Under the pieces are notes generated by a model. That model was not told the origin of the DNA and did no database searches. It saw only the letters and a list, made by a program, of their open reading frames with translations. From NCBI GenBank assembly GCA_963205435.1, contig CAUJIV010000028.1, forward strand, positions 1 through 64,000: DNA of 64,000 bases, in the 5' to 3' direction. The position numbers and the translations under genes are program-made. Shown here one piece after another: positions 30,780 through 41,077 of this stretch; the first letter of the stretch is position 1, and every line of letters starts with the position of its first letter. Origin of the DNA: Pseudomonadota bacterium (GTDB taxonomy: Bacteria > Pseudomonadota > Gammaproteobacteria > Burkholderiales > Rhodocyclaceae).

Positions 30780-33700
30780 TCAGGAGGCAGGCGCCGTCGC
30801 CGCCGGCCGCGCCAGGCCGGCGACCAGGCCGAGCAGCTCCTCTTCCTGGAAGGGCTTGCCGAGGTAGTGATCAACGCCGATCTCGCGGGCGTAATTGCGG
30901 TGCTTGTCGGCGCTGCGCGAGGTGATCATGATGACCGGCACGTCCTTCAGGCGCGCGTCGGCGCGCACGTTGCGGACGAGGTCGAAGCCGTCCATGCGCG
31001 GCATCTCGACGTCCGTCAGCAGGACGTCGGGGACGATGTCGAGCAGCTGCTCGAGGGCATCCGCCCCGTCCTTGGCGGTGAGCACATGGTAGCCCTCGCG
31101 CGACAGCAGGCGGCCGGTGATCTTGCGCACGGTGAGGGAGTCGTCCACGATCATGACGGTCGGCAGGCGGGCGGGTTGCGCCGCCTCGGGCGCCGGCGCG
31201 TCGGTGGACGCATCGGCCAGCCGCGTCGCGCGGGCGACGAGGGCGAAGGGGTTGAGGATCAGCACCACTTCCCCGTCGCCCAGCACGGTGGCGCCGGCAA
31301 GGCCGGCCACGCGCGCCAGTTGCGGGCCGATGTTCTTGACGACCACTTCCTGGTTGCCGCGCTGCTCGTCGACCTGGAGGGCGATGCGCTGCGTGCCGGC
31401 GCGCAGCAGCAGCAGGGGATGGCGGCGCTGCGGCTCGGCGACGAAGCGGGTGTCGCCAAGCAGCGGCGGCAGGTAATGGCTGGGATAGCGGTTGCCCAGC
31501 CAGTCGGTCGCGCCATCCTCGCGGATGCGGGCGATCTCCGCCGCCTTCAGTTCCATCACCTGCTCGACCATCACCGAGGGAATGGCGTAGCTGCGCCCGC
31601 CGGCGCGCACCAGCAGCACCTGGGTCACGGCCAGGGTCAGCGGCAGGTAGATGCGGAAGCGGGTACCCCTGCCGCCAGCCGAGCCGGTCTCGATGCGCCC
31701 GCCAAGCTGCGCCGTTTCCGCCTTCACCACGTCCATGCCGACGCCGCGGCCGGCGATTTCGCTGAGGTCGCGCGCGGTCGAAAACCCGGGCTGGAAGATG
31801 AACTGCGTCAGCTCGGCCTCGCTCGCCTCCTGCCCCGCGGCCAGCAGCCCGCGCTCGACGGCCCTGTCGCGGATACGCCTGAAATCGAGGCCGGCGCCGT
31901 CGTCGGCCAGCTCGATGACGATCTCGTTGCCCTGCTGCGACAGGTCGAGGCGGATTTCGCCGATCTCCGGCTTGCCGGCTTCAAGCCGTCGCGCCGTCTC
32001 CTCGAGCCCATGGGTGATGGCATTGCGCAGCAGGTGCTCGATCGGACCGGTCATCCGCTCGAGCACGGAGCGGTCCAGCTCGACCTGGCCGCCGCGAATG
32101 TCGAGGTTGACCTTCTTGCCGAGCTCCTTGGCGGTCAGGCGCACGACGCGATAGAGCCGGTCGGCGACCGAATTGAACGGCACCATGCGGATGCTCATCA
32201 GCGACTGCGTCAATTCGCGGTTGAGCCTGGCCTGGCTGGCGATCGCCGCGTCGGCATGGTCGAGGTTGCGCAGCAGCGCGTGCTGCACGGTGGTGACGTC
32301 GTTGACGCTCTCGGCCATCATGCGGGTGAGTTCCTGGAAGCGGGTGAAGCGGTCCAGTTCGAGCGGATCGAACTCGGCGTGCGCCTCCTGGCTGAGCGCC
32401 AGGCGCGACCGCATCTGCGATTCGGCCTGGATGTCGATCTCGCGCAGCTGGCCGCGCAGGCGGATCACGTTTTCCGTCAGGTCGAGCAGGGAGCCGCGCA
32501 GGGCGCGCATCTCGCCCTCGATGCGCGAGCGGGCGATCGACAGTTCGCCGGCCTCGTTGACCAGGCGGTCTACCAGGTCGGCGCGCACGCGCAGCATGGC
32601 GCGGGCGACGGCCTCCGCATCGAACTCCTCGGCCGGCGCGCGCTCCGGCTTCGGCGCGGCGGCCGGCGCCGCCTCCTCCTCCTCGACAACGCCGGCCGCC
32701 CGCTTCTGCAGTTCCTCCAGCAGGGCATTGGCGCGATCGAACGAGGCGTCGAACTCGTCGAAGAACTGCACCGGCACGGCCTCGGCTGCGAGCGCGTTCT
32801 CAAGGCGCGTCTCCATGCTGTGCACCAGTTCGCCGATGCCCATGGCGCCGGCCATGCGGGCGCTGCCTTTCAGAGTGTGCAACGATCTGGCCAGGGTGCC
32901 CGCGGCAGCGCGGTCGCCGGGCTCGGCGCGCCAGTGGCGCAGGCCGGCGCCGATCTCGCCGATCAGGTCGGCGGCCTCCTCGAGGAAAATCGGCAGAAGC
33001 TGCTCGTCGAGATCGTCGCGCAGGCGAAGCTTGCGCCGGTCGACGACCTCCTCCGCCGCCGCCGGGGCGACCGCCAACGGCAGGGCGCCGGCAGCGGGCA
33101 GCGCGGTCTCGCTGGCGGCGAGGACCGAGACGATCGCGCCTTCTCCCGGCGCCGTCGCAGGCGCGGCCGGCGCCGGTGCTTCCGCCTCAATCATCTCTTC
33201 CGCCAAGGATTCTTCCTGCGCCGCCGGTTCATCCGGCACGGCCAATTCTTCCTCTGCCGCCGGCTCGGGCTCCTGCGGCGGCGCCTCGGCGGCAGGCACG
33301 ACCATCAGTTCGAAATGCGCCGGAGCAGCCGCCTTGGCCACTTCATCCAGCTCGGCGGCCAGCCCGTCCGCCCCATGGGGCAGCCGCCGCTCGGCCAGCG
33401 AGGCCAGCATGGCATCGAGGGTGGAAATCGCCGTTCCTAGCAGGCCGATCTGCCCGCTGTTACAAAACTCCCCGCTGCGCGCCAGGCGCGCCAGGGCATG
33501 CTCGAGCGACAGGGCCAGGTGGCCGACCGGCTCGATATCGACCGTGCCCGAGATGCCGGCCAGGGTGTGGGCGGCGCGCATCATCTCCTCGGACGGCACC
33601 TGCGGGCTGAGCCTGATGGCGTTGAGGCCCGCCCGCAGCGCGGCCAGGTGGTCGTGCGCCTCTTCGAGATACATCTCGAAGAGCGGCCGCGACAGGAGGC

Positions 33701-36326
33701 GGTCGCCGATGCTGACTCTCTCTTCGTCCGGCATCGTGGCGCCGGCCTCCGCGTCCGCGAGATCTTCCGCGAGATCCCCGGGAAGACCCAGCGTGATCTC
33801 CTCCACCAACAGCCCGGCATCGGCCGCCTGCTCCTGCCCGGCATCGAATGGTGCTGGCGCGCCTGTCGACCCTGCCGCCTCGCCTGCCGATTCGGCCGCG
33901 GCCGCGACGTCTTCGCCAGCGCCGACCCGCTCGGCCAGCTGCAGCAGCGCCGCGGCATCCTTGGCGATGCCGCCGCCCGACTCGAGCTGGCCGATCCAGT
34001 CGTCGAACAGCGCATGCGCCTCGCCGATCAGGCGATGCAGAGAAGGCGTGGCGTCCTGCTCCGCCTGCAGCCACTTGTTCATGACGCGCTCGATCGCCCA
34101 GGCCGCCTCGCCGAAATCCGCCAATCCGACCATGCGGCCGCTGCCCTTGAGCGTGTGGAAACCGCGGCGGATGACGGTCAGGTGCTCCTGGTTGCGCGGC
34201 TCGTCGCGCGACAGGGCGAGATGCGCCGCGATGCGCTGGAGCACCTCGCGCGCCTCCTCGAGGAAGACAGCCAGCAGCTCGGCATCGATCTCGGCGCTCG
34301 GCGCCTCGGCCAGGCGCAGCGTGTCCTGCGAAGGCGCGGACACCTCCGCCGGCGCAACGGGGGCGACGCGGCCGACGGCATCTTCGACCTGCCGCGCGTC
34401 GGCTTCGGACGCGCCGTCGGCCAGCGCCTGCAACGCCGCGCGAGCCTCCTCCTCGAGCCTACCGTCGGCCAGCAGGCTGGCATCCTGGCGAATCGTTTCG
34501 AGGTGCTGCCTGAGGTCGGCGCGAACGGCTTCGTCCGCCGGCTTTTCGCGCAGCGCCTCGGCCAGTGCCCGCGCTTCGCGTTTCTGCCGCTCGAGTTCCG
34601 CCTCGACCGAGGGCGCCGCGGCCGCCGCCGTCTCGCTGCCTGCCGCGCGCGCGCCCGGCCGGACCGGGCGCAGGATCTCGTCGAGATCGGCCGGCCCATG
34701 CTGCAGCGCTTCGACGAAGAAGCCGAGTCCGGACAGCTCGTGCGCCAGTTGCTCGAACGCCTGCTGTCCGGGCTCGCTGTCGGGCTGGGCCAGGGACAGG
34801 ATGCGCGCCTCGCAATCGCGCAGCAGCGCCACCGCACGATCCTGGCCGAGGATGGTCAGGGCGCCTTCGACCTGCTTGATCGGGCCGGCCAGCGAAGCCA
34901 GTTCCTCGCGCTGGCCGGCGCCGCGGAAGAACGCGTCCAGGGCCTGCTCGATCTGGCTCAGGTTGCCGAGGATCTCACGCACCACCTGGCCCATCATCAG
35001 GCGCTCCTCGGCGCGGCGCGTCATCTCGTCGAGCAGCGGCGTCGACAATTCGCCCGGCGCCTCGCCGCGCATCAGCGCGGCCAGCCGGCCGAGCACGGCC
35101 TCGACCTGCTGCGAAAAGGCTTCGCCCAGCCTCGCATGGTTTTCCAGCGCGTTCTCCGCCAGCAGCAGGGCGGTGGCGACCTCCATGGCGCTCGCGTCGT
35201 TGTGCCTGAGCGGATCCTTGCGCAGCCATTGCGCGACTTCGGCGATGCCGGCGACCAGCCGCGCCAGGGGCTCGCCGATCAGCCCGCCGCCCTTGCTCGC
35301 CAGGGCGATGGCATGGTCGTGGAACTGGGGCAGGGCGACGGCGGCGCCGTTGCAGAACCGGTTCCAGCTCTCCTTGGCACGGGCCAGCGCCTCGCCCATG
35401 GCGCGCAGGACCGGCTTGAGCGGCTCGATATCCTCGACCGGCGTGGCGGGGATCAGGCCGTCGAGCTGGTAGGCCTGCCTGACCTGGTCGATGTGCGGCC
35501 CTCCGCCGCCGGCAATGGCGACGAAATACAGGGCATCGCGCATCAGGCGCTCGGCCACGGTCGCCGAGCCCTCCAGCAGCCGCCGCATCTGCTGGTCGAT
35601 GCGGGCGCACAGCTTCTTCAGCTGCAAGTCGTCGGGCAGCCGGCGCGCCGCCATGGCATCGAAGAGCGCGATCGTGACCCACCAGAAGGCGCGGGCGGCC
35701 GGCAGGGTCTGGGTCGCCTCGATCAGGGCGACAGCGTCGCGCATTTCAGCGATGCCGGCGACGTCGCCGGCATCGCGCAGCCAGCGCAGGAAACCGCGCT
35801 CGAAGCGGGCGCGCGCCGCCTTCAGCTGCGCGGCCGCCTGCTCCGCCGGCAGGGGCGGCGACTGGCCCGGGCGTGGCGGGGGCCGCAGGGAAAGATCGGG
35901 GAAGAAGAGGTCGCTCTCGGTCACCTGCGCGATGCCGCGCGCGGCGAGGAGCTGGCGATAGGCCGGCAGCAGTCGCAGCGGCTGGTTCGGCATGCCGCCG
36001 GCCACTTCGTCCAGGTAATGGCGCAGCGTGCCGATCGCGCCCTGCGCCAGCTCGCCGGTCGCCGCGGTGGCGGCGCCCTGGTCGCTTTCGGCATCCTCGA
36101 GCAGCTGTTCGATCGCCTCGGAAAACTGGCTGGCGCCGTCCAGCCCGACGATCGACAGGGCGCCGTGCGCCTGGTGCAGGTGGCTGCGGGCGAACCTGAG
36201 CTGGGCAAGCTCGTCCGGCCGGGCGACGAATTTGCCGAGCGCCTCGTGGGCGCGCCCGAGGGCGAGGTCAATTTCGCCCTTGACCCAGGACAGCGGCCCG
36301 AGATCGGAATTGCCGGTAGCGGCCAT
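30780..36326 (-). CDS. pilL: Type IV pilus chemosensory hybrid histidine kinase PilL/ChpA
   Basis: A 1848-residue CheA-like hybrid kinase. An N-terminal FimL/Hpt-like region (SHLHQAHGALSIVG near residue 50) leads to three recognisable Hpt domains with HTLKGSGRMVGL (about 723), HTLAGISGTVD (about 919) and HTLKGSARMAG (about 1149). Then come the dimerisation and ATPase domains (NAITHGLEETARR about 1435, GRGVGMDVVKAE), a CheW-like domain, and a C-terminal receiver with LLTDVEMPRMDG (Asp about 1771). It phosphorylates PilG and PilH in response to the PilJ receptor, controlling pilus extension and retraction and surface sensing. It is the last gene of the pilG-H-I-J-L operon. Long Ala/Glu/Pro linkers join the domains. 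Confidence 0.94.
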   Translation of the reverse strand: MAATGNSDLGPLSWVKGEIDLALGRAHEALGKFVARPDELAQLRFARSHLHQAHGALSIVGLDGASQFSEAIEQLLEDAESDQGAATAATGELAQGAIGTLRHYLDEVAGGMPNQPLRLLPAYRQLLAARGIAQVTESDLFFPDLSLRPPPRPGQSPPLPAEQAAAQLKAARARFERGFLRWLRDAGDVAGIAEMRDAVALIEATQTLPAARAFWWVTIALFDAMAARRLPDDLQLKKLCARIDQQMRRLLEGSATVAERLMRDALYFVAIAGGGGPHIDQVRQAYQLDGLIPATPVEDIEPLKPVLRAMGEALARAKESWNRFCNGAAVALPQFHDHAIALASKGGGLIGEPLARLVAGIAEVAQWLRKDPLRHNDASAMEVATALLLAENALENHARLGEAFSQQVEAVLGRLAALMRGEAPGELSTPLLDEMTRRAEERLMMGQVVREILGNLSQIEQALDAFFRGAGQREELASLAGPIKQVEGALTILGQDRAVALLRDCEARILSLAQPDSEPGQQAFEQLAHELSGLGFFVEALQHGPADLDEILRPVRPGARAAGSETAAAAAPSVEAELERQKREARALAEALREKPADEAVRADLRQHLETIRQDASLLADGRLEEEARAALQALADGASEADARQVEDAVGRVAPVAPAEVSAPSQDTLRLAEAPSAEIDAELLAVFLEEAREVLQRIAAHLALSRDEPRNQEHLTVIRRGFHTLKGSGRMVGLADFGEAAWAIERVMNKWLQAEQDATPSLHRLIGEAHALFDDWIGQLESGGGIAKDAAALLQLAERVGAGEDVAAAAESAGEAAGSTGAPAPFDAGQEQAADAGLLVEEITLGLPGDLAEDLADAEAGATMPDEERVSIGDRLLSRPLFEMYLEEAHDHLAALRAGLNAIRLSPQVPSEEMMRAAHTLAGISGTVDIEPVGHLALSLEHALARLARSGEFCNSGQIGLLGTAISTLDAMLASLAERRLPHGADGLAAELDEVAKAAAPAHFELMVVPAAEAPPQEPEPAAEEELAVPDEPAAQEESLAEEMIEAEAPAPAAPATAPGEGAIVSVLAASETALPAAGALPLAVAPAAAEEVVDRRKLRLRDDLDEQLLPIFLEEAADLIGEIGAGLRHWRAEPGDRAAAGTLARSLHTLKGSARMAGAMGIGELVHSMETRLENALAAEAVPVQFFDEFDASFDRANALLEELQKRAAGVVEEEEAAPAAAPKPERAPAEEFDAEAVARAMLRVRADLVDRLVNEAGELSIARSRIEGEMRALRGSLLDLTENVIRLRGQLREIDIQAESQMRSRLALSQEAHAEFDPLELDRFTRFQELTRMMAESVNDVTTVQHALLRNLDHADAAIASQARLNRELTQSLMSIRMVPFNSVADRLYRVVRLTAKELGKKVNLDIRGGQVELDRSVLERMTGPIEHLLRNAITHGLEETARRLEAGKPEIGEIRLDLSQQGNEIVIELADDGAGLDFRRIRDRAVERGLLAAGQEASEAELTQFIFQPGFSTARDLSEIAGRGVGMDVVKAETAQLGGRIETGSAGGRGTRFRIYLPLTLAVTQVLLVRAGGRSYAIPSVMVEQVMELKAAEIARIREDGATDWLGNRYPSHYLPPLLGDTRFVAEPQRRHPLLLLRAGTQRIALQVDEQRGNQEVVVKNIGPQLARVAGLAGATVLGDGEVVLILNPFALVARATRLADASTDAPAPEAAQPARLPTVMIVDDSLTVRKITGRLLSREGYHVLTAKDGADALEQLLDIVPDVLLTDVEMPRMDGFDLVRNVRADARLKDVPVIMITSRSADKHRNYAREIGVDHYLGKPFQEEELLGLVAGLARPAATAPAS

Positions 36327-36347
36327 GTCGCCTGCGCCTGCCTCGCC

Positions 36348-38489
36348 CTAGACCTTGAAGCCCGACACCGAACCCTTCAGCTCGACGGCGAGCTCGGCCA
36401 GCTGGCCGATCGACACCGCGGTCTGCCGCGTGCCGGCTCCGGTCTGTTCGGTGACTTGCAGGATGCCCTGCATGTTCTGCGCCACGCGGGTGGCGCTCTC
36501 CGCCTGCTGCTGGGTGGCGGCGGAAATCGACTCGATCAGCGAGGCGAGGCGCGACGACACCGAGGAGATTTCCTGCAGCGCCTGGCCGGCCGCATCCGAC
36601 AGCCGCGCCCCGTCCACCACGCCCCGCGTCGAGTTTTCCATGGCGGCGACGGCGTCCTGGGTGTCGGTCTGGATCGTCTTGACGATGGCGGCGATCTGCT
36701 TGGTCGCCTCGCCGGAGCGCTCGGCCAGGCGCTGCACTTCTTCGGCGACGACGGTGAAGCCGCGGCCGGCCTCGCCGGCGGAGGCGGCCTGGATGGCGGC
36801 GTTCAGCGCCAGCACGTTGGTCTGCTCGGTGATGTCGGAAATCAGCTCGACGATCTCGCCGATCTCCTGCGAGGACTCGCCCAGCCGCTTGATCCGCTTC
36901 GAGGTCTCCTGGATCTGCTCGCGGATGCCGTCCATGCCCCTGATCGAGTTCTCCACCGCGCGCGAGCCCTTTTGCGCCGCTTCCAGCGATTGGCGCGCCA
37001 CGCGGGCGGATTCCGTCGCCTCGCCCGAAACCCGGTTCATCGATTTCGCCATGTCGAGCACGCTGCTGCCGGCCTGGCGGATCTCCTGCGACTGGCGGTC
37101 GGTGGCGAGCAGCAGCTGGCCGGAGATCTTCTGCGCCGCCTCGGAGGCGGCCGCCACGCGGCCGGCGGCATCGTTGATGCGGCGCACCAGCACGCCGAGT
37201 TCCTCGATCGTGTAGTTCACCGAGTCGGCGATGGCGCCGGTGATGTCCTCGGTCACCGTGGCGCGCACCGTGAGATCGCCGTCGGCCAGGTCGCCCATCT
37301 CGTTCATCAGGCGCAGGATGGCCTCCTGGCTGGCGTTCTTCGCCGACTCGGCGATGTGGCGCTCGCGCTCCGCCTGCTCGCGGCGGACGTCGGCATCGTC
37401 GTTGAAGACCTTGACCATCAGCAGCAGGACGCCCAAGGCGAGCAGGGCGAAGGCGGCGATCAGCCAGGTGCCGATGGCGCTGCCGGCGATCTGCGCGGCG
37501 TAGGCGGCGGACAGGTCGGTGGCCGCCTTGAGCAGCGCGCCGCTGTCCTGGAAGATGCGGCTGCCCGCCTGCTTGGCCGCCACCACGGGTTGCATGCTGT
37601 CGCGGATCACCGCGATCGCCGCTTCCTGGGCCTTGAACGCGCCGTCGAGTTCGGCCAGCTTCTCCTTCGTCTCGATGTCCGCCGCCGCGCCGATGCGCAT
37701 CGTCTCCGAGCCCCTGGCCAGCGCCGTCAGGACCTCGCGGAACTTGTTGCCGTCCTTGCCGATCTGGAACACCGCTTCCTGATCGATGGCGTCGGCGACC
37801 AGCAGGGCATTGGCATTCTTCGCCAGGCGCTGCGTCAGCATGACCAGCTCGTTGGCGGCGGCGATCTCGCGCGCGGCGGCGCCGGTCTGCAGCTTGAGCG
37901 AAGCGACCTGCTCGGCCATTTCCAGCAGCTGCGGGTTGCCGCCGTTGATCGTTGCCACGGCCTTGCCGAGCTGCTGCAGGGTCTTTTCCTGCTGCAGCAC
38001 CTGCGTCGCATTCTCGTCCGTCTTGTTCCAGGCTTCGGCCAGCGCGATCAGGGCCGGCCGGGTGGCGTCGGGGCTCGGCGGGACCTCGATCTGGTCGATG
38101 GCGCCGCCCTGGCTGACCCTCTCCAGCAGGGCGGCGAAGCTGCTGCGGCCCTCCCTCAGCTCGGCGAATGCGGCCGGATTGCCCTGCAAGGCGAGCTGGG
38201 CCGCCTTGGCGATCGACTGCGACAGCATGCGCATCTGTCCGGCGGCCGAGGCATAGGCGGCGCCATGGGTGGCCGTGCGGTTGCCAACCCACGCCGCCAC
38301 GGCGGCGGCGACGACAAGGACGACGAAAAGGCCGCCGAGGATCTGCAGCTGCATGGCGACCGGCTTGTCGCCGATGACGGGCAGCTTCAGGCGACCGCCA
38401 TGAGACGTCTTCTGCCGGCCGCCCAGCACCGTCTTTTGCGCGGCGTCTTCCGTCGCCTTGCCGCCCGGCCGATTGAATTTGAATGCCAT
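36348..38489 (-). CDS. pilJ: Type IV pilus methyl-accepting chemoreceptor PilJ
   Basis: A 713-residue membrane receptor. A cytoplasmic N-terminal tail of about 45 residues precedes TM1 ([20 protein letters not shown]). A periplasmic part follows with two PilJ-type nitrate/nitrite-sensor-like repeats ([16 protein letters not shown] and [16 protein letters not shown]). TM2 is [20 protein letters not shown], and after a HAMP-like stretch comes the signalling coiled coil. The hairpin tip [20 protein letters not shown] is the MCP signature. It feeds the PilL kinase through PilI. Twenty-one bases separate it from pilL. Confidence 0.95.
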   Translation of the reverse strand: MAFKFNRPGGKATEDAAQKTVLGGRQKTSHGGRLKLPVIGDKPVAMQLQILGGLFVVLVVAAAVAAWVGNRTATHGAAYASAAGQMRMLSQSIAKAAQLALQGNPAAFAELREGRSSFAALLERVSQGGAIDQIEVPPSPDATRPALIALAEAWNKTDENATQVLQQEKTLQQLGKAVATINGGNPQLLEMAEQVASLKLQTGAAAREIAAANELVMLTQRLAKNANALLVADAIDQEAVFQIGKDGNKFREVLTALARGSETMRIGAAADIETKEKLAELDGAFKAQEAAIAVIRDSMQPVVAAKQAGSRIFQDSGALLKAATDLSAAYAAQIAGSAIGTWLIAAFALLALGVLLLMVKVFNDDADVRREQAERERHIAESAKNASQEAILRLMNEMGDLADGDLTVRATVTEDITGAIADSVNYTIEELGVLVRRINDAAGRVAAASEAAQKISGQLLLATDRQSQEIRQAGSSVLDMAKSMNRVSGEATESARVARQSLEAAQKGSRAVENSIRGMDGIREQIQETSKRIKRLGESSQEIGEIVELISDITEQTNVLALNAAIQAASAGEAGRGFTVVAEEVQRLAERSGEATKQIAAIVKTIQTDTQDAVAAMENSTRGVVDGARLSDAAGQALQEISSVSSRLASLIESISAATQQQAESATRVAQNMQGILQVTEQTGAGTRQTAVSIGQLAELAVELKGSVSGFKV

Positions 38490-38536
38490 GTCGATGCCTC
38501 CGATTTCCAGCGTTCAGCACCCCGTCCAGGCGAGGC

Positions 38537-39055
38537 TCAGGCCAGACCGATTTCCAGGAAGTCCGGCTGAGCGGCCAGGCTCCTCAGGTTCAGCCGTTTC
38601 CACAGCGCGCCCTCGTCATCGAGGTATTGCGCGCCCACCCAGGGCCGCGCATCCGGCGCGGCCTCTTGCGGGCTCATCTGCTCGACATTGCGCAAGCCGA
38701 GCGTGCGGTTCACCAGCAGCGCGCAGTTGATTCCGGCGCGCGCGCCCAGGATGAGCAGGCGGCTGTCGGCATTCGGCGGCGTCGCCTCGCCGCCCTGGAA
38801 GGCGGAAAAATCGACTACTCCGTACAGGACGCCGCGGATGTTGGCGATGCCGCTGAACCAGGGCTTGGTCAGCGGCACGCCGGTCAGCGGCTGCAGCGGC
38901 ACGATCTCGCCCGCGTCGGCGAGGTCGAGCAGCCACAGATCGCCCCCCGCCTGCACGCCGAGCAGGGCCGGCGCGCCCACGCCGCTGCGGGCGCTGCTCA
39001 GGCGCTGGACGAGCCCTTCCTGGAACTCCCGCAGGCTGAGCTTCCTCTTCGCCAT
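38537..39055 (-). CDS. pilI: CheW-like adaptor PilI
   Basis: A 172-residue CheW-domain protein that couples the PilJ receptor to the PilL kinase. The CheW core is visible from GVQAGGDLWLLDLADAGEIVP through WFSGIANIRGVLYGVVDFSAF to LILGARAGINCALLVNRTLGL (each partly quoted). The start LSLREFQEGLVQRL is typical for PilI. It sits between pilH and pilJ on the same strand, in the conserved order. Confidence 0.93.
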   Translation of the reverse strand: MAKRKLSLREFQEGLVQRLSSARSGVGAPALLGVQAGGDLWLLDLADAGEIVPLQPLTGVPLTKPWFSGIANIRGVLYGVVDFSAFQGGEATPPNADSRLLILGARAGINCALLVNRTLGLRNVEQMSPQEAAPDARPWVGAQYLDDEGALWKRLNLRSLAAQPDFLEIGLA

Positions 39056-39147
39056 CGTCAGCGCGTTTCCCTCTTGTCACGTTCCGCCGCAGGCGCCGGC
39101 CCCGGCGGGACAAGACGGACTGGGCATGCCTCGGCGCAGCTCATCGG

Positions 39148-39513
39148 TCAGCCCAGCGCGACGATCTTCTCCAGCAGAATCTTCGGGTCGATCGGCTTGA
39201 CCAGGTAGTCGTTGGCGCCCTGGCGCATGCCCCAGATCTTGTCCGTCTCCTGGCCCTTGCTGGTGCAGATCAGCACCGGTATGTGCTTGGTGGCCTGCTC
39301 GCGTGTGATGGTGCGCGTCGCCTGGTAGCCGTTCATCCCCGGCATGACGACGTCCATCAGGATCAGGTCCGGCAATTCGGCTTTTGACTTGGCGATGGCC
39401 TCCTCGCCGCTTCCCGCGGTGATCACCGCGTAGCCGCTTCTCGACAGCAGCGTGCTCAGGGCGTGGCGTTCGGTGGGGGAATCATCGACGACGAGAATCT
39501 TCTTGATCGGCAT
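39148..39513 (-). CDS. pilH: Response regulator PilH
   Basis: A 121-residue single receiver domain: KKILVVDDSPTERHAL has the acidic pocket, LILMDVVMPGMNGYQATRTI the phosphorylated Asp, VLICTSKG the Thr/Ser switch, and YLVKPIDP the conserved Lys. PilH is thought to promote retraction or act as a phosphate sink opposite PilG. The ATG at 39513 has GGAGG at an ideal distance; the track's longer form is not supported. It lies 28 bases after pilG. Confidence 0.95.
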   Translation of the reverse strand: MPIKKILVVDDSPTERHALSTLLSRSGYAVITAGSGEEAIAKSKAELPDLILMDVVMPGMNGYQATRTITREQATKHIPVLICTSKGQETDKIWGMRQGANDYLVKPIDPKILLEKIVALG

Positions 39514-39541
39514 GCCGAAACCTCCGGACGGGCTCCATCCG

Positions 39542-39937
39542 TCAGACGCGTTGGGTGACATGGGCAGCCACGGTCTTCAGCAGGCTGTCCTTGGTGAAGG
39601 GCTTGGTCAGGTACTCGTCGGAACCGACCATGCGGCCGCGCGCCCGGTCGAACAGGCCGTCCTTGGAAGACAGCATGATCAGCGGCGTCGCGCCGTAGCG
39701 CGGATTTTTCTTGATCAGCGCGCAGGTCTGATAGCCGTCGAGGCGCGGCATCATGATGTCGCAGAAGATGATGTCGGGATGGTGGTCGGCAATCTTCGAC
39801 AGCGCGTCGAAGCCGTCCTCCGCCAGCACCACCTGGCAGCCGGCTTGCACCAGAAAGATCTCGGCGCTGCGGCGGATGGTGTTGCTGTCGTCGATCACCA
39901 TCACCTTGACGCCATTGAGATTGATTGCTTCTGCCAC
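39542..39937 (-). CDS. pilG: Response regulator PilG
   Basis: A 131-residue stand-alone receiver domain that promotes pilus extension when phosphorylated by PilL. It has VKVMVIDDSNTIRRSAEIFL, the phospho-acceptor in IIFCDIMMPRLDGYQTCALI, and MLSSKDGLFDRARGRMVGSD (partly quoted). These are PilG hallmarks. The GTG at 39937 is preceded by GGAGGAGA; the track's upstream ATG is too far. It is the first gene of the pil chemosensory operon, divergent from thiD across a 288-base gap. Confidence 0.95.
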   Translation of the reverse strand: MAEAINLNGVKVMVIDDSNTIRRSAEIFLVQAGCQVVLAEDGFDALSKIADHHPDIIFCDIMMPRLDGYQTCALIKKNPRYGATPLIMLSSKDGLFDRARGRMVGSDEYLTKPFTKDSLLKTVAAHVTQRV

Positions 39938-40225
39938 GCTTGCTTGTCTCCTCCAGCAGGACCGTCGCATCCTGCTCCGGGCGGCGAACTGCACTTTCCC
40001 TCCGGCTAACTATAACCTAAAAAACAGCGCGTTCCATGTGAATTTTGATACGCTTGTTCAAGCCGGGCGTTGCCGCGACCGCCGCCTGAACCCGTCTCAT
40101 GCACGACGGTGGCCAACCCGTCGCAGGGCGTTGCATCCGCAGCGCCGGGCAGCCCGTTTTTCTCGGTTAGAATGAGCGGGACGCGACCCGGACCCGCCTC
40201 CGGCCGATCCGGCCGCTTGCCCGCC

Positions 40226-41077
40226 ATGCCCCAGGACCTGCTCCCCCCCGTCGTGATGGTGTTCGCCGCCTCCGATCCTTCCGGCGGCGCCGGCATCCAG
40301 GCCGACATCATGACGCTGTCCAGCCTCGGCTGCCATCCGCTGACCGTGCTCACCGCCCTTACCGTGCAGGACTCGGCGGGCGTCGAGGACGTCCTCGCCG
40401 TGGACGCCGACTGGGTTGCCGACCAGGCGCGCGCGCGGCTCGAGGATATCGCGGTGGATGCCTTCAAGATCGGCATGCTCGGCAGCGTGGAAAATATCGT
40501 CGCCATCGCCGAGATCCTCTCCGATTACCCGGAAATTCCCTGTGTCCTCGATCCGGTGCTGGCTTCCGGTCGCGGTGACGAGCTGGCCGACGCCGACATG
40601 ATCGACGCCCTGCGCACGCTGCTGTTGCCGCAAGCCACGGTGCTGACGCCGAACAGTCTCGAAGCCCGCCGGCTGGCCTTCGAGGAGGGCGACGAGGCGC
40701 GGCCGCCCTCACTCGACGAATGCGCGCGCCGGCTGGCCGCCGCCGGCGCCGAATACGTGCTGGTCACCGGCACCCACGAGAACGGCGCCGAGGTGGTGAA
40801 TTTCCTTCACGACGGCAGCGGCCGCGTTCGCTCCGACGCCTGGCCGCGCCTGCCCGGCAGCTATCATGGCTCGGGCTGCACGCTGGCGTCCGCCATCGCC
40901 GCCAACCTCGCCAACGGCCTCGATCTTGGCGAAGCGGCACGCGACGCCCAAGAATACACCTGGCAGACGCTGGCCAAGGGCTTCCGTCCCGGCATGGGCC
41001 AGCTCTTCCCAGACAGGTTTTTCTGGGCGCGCGAGGCGGGGCCGTTCCTCCGTTCTTCCGCGCCAGAAACGGAATGA
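40226..41077 (+). CDS. thiD: Hydroxymethylpyrimidine/phosphomethylpyrimidine kinase
   Basis: A 283-residue ribokinase-fold enzyme that phosphorylates hydroxymethylpyrimidine to the diphosphate for thiamine synthesis. It has FAASDPSGGAGIQADIMTLS at the substrate site and GSYHGSGCTLASAIAANLA at the anion hole and catalytic Asp/Cys region. I chose the ATG at 40226, which matches family starts; an ATG at 40172 would add 18 unconserved residues. A possible -10 (TAGAAT at 40168) lies upstream. I saw no TPP riboswitch. It overlaps thiE by four bases. Confidence 0.93.
   Translation: MPQDLLPPVVMVFAASDPSGGAGIQADIMTLSSLGCHPLTVLTALTVQDSAGVEDVLAVDADWVADQARARLEDIAVDAFKIGMLGSVENIVAIAEILSDYPEIPCVLDPVLASGRGDELADADMIDALRTLLLPQATVLTPNSLEARRLAFEEGDEARPPSLDECARRLAAAGAEYVLVTGTHENGAEVVNFLHDGSGRVRSDAWPRLPGSYHGSGCTLASAIAANLANGLDLGEAARDAQEYTWQTLAKGFRPGMGQLFPDRFFWAREAGPFLRSSAPETE

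Noticed and set aside
39938-40225. TPP riboswitch upstream of thiD
   Set aside because: The conserved CTGAGA and ACCTGATCTGG-type boxes are absent from the pilG-thiD gap.
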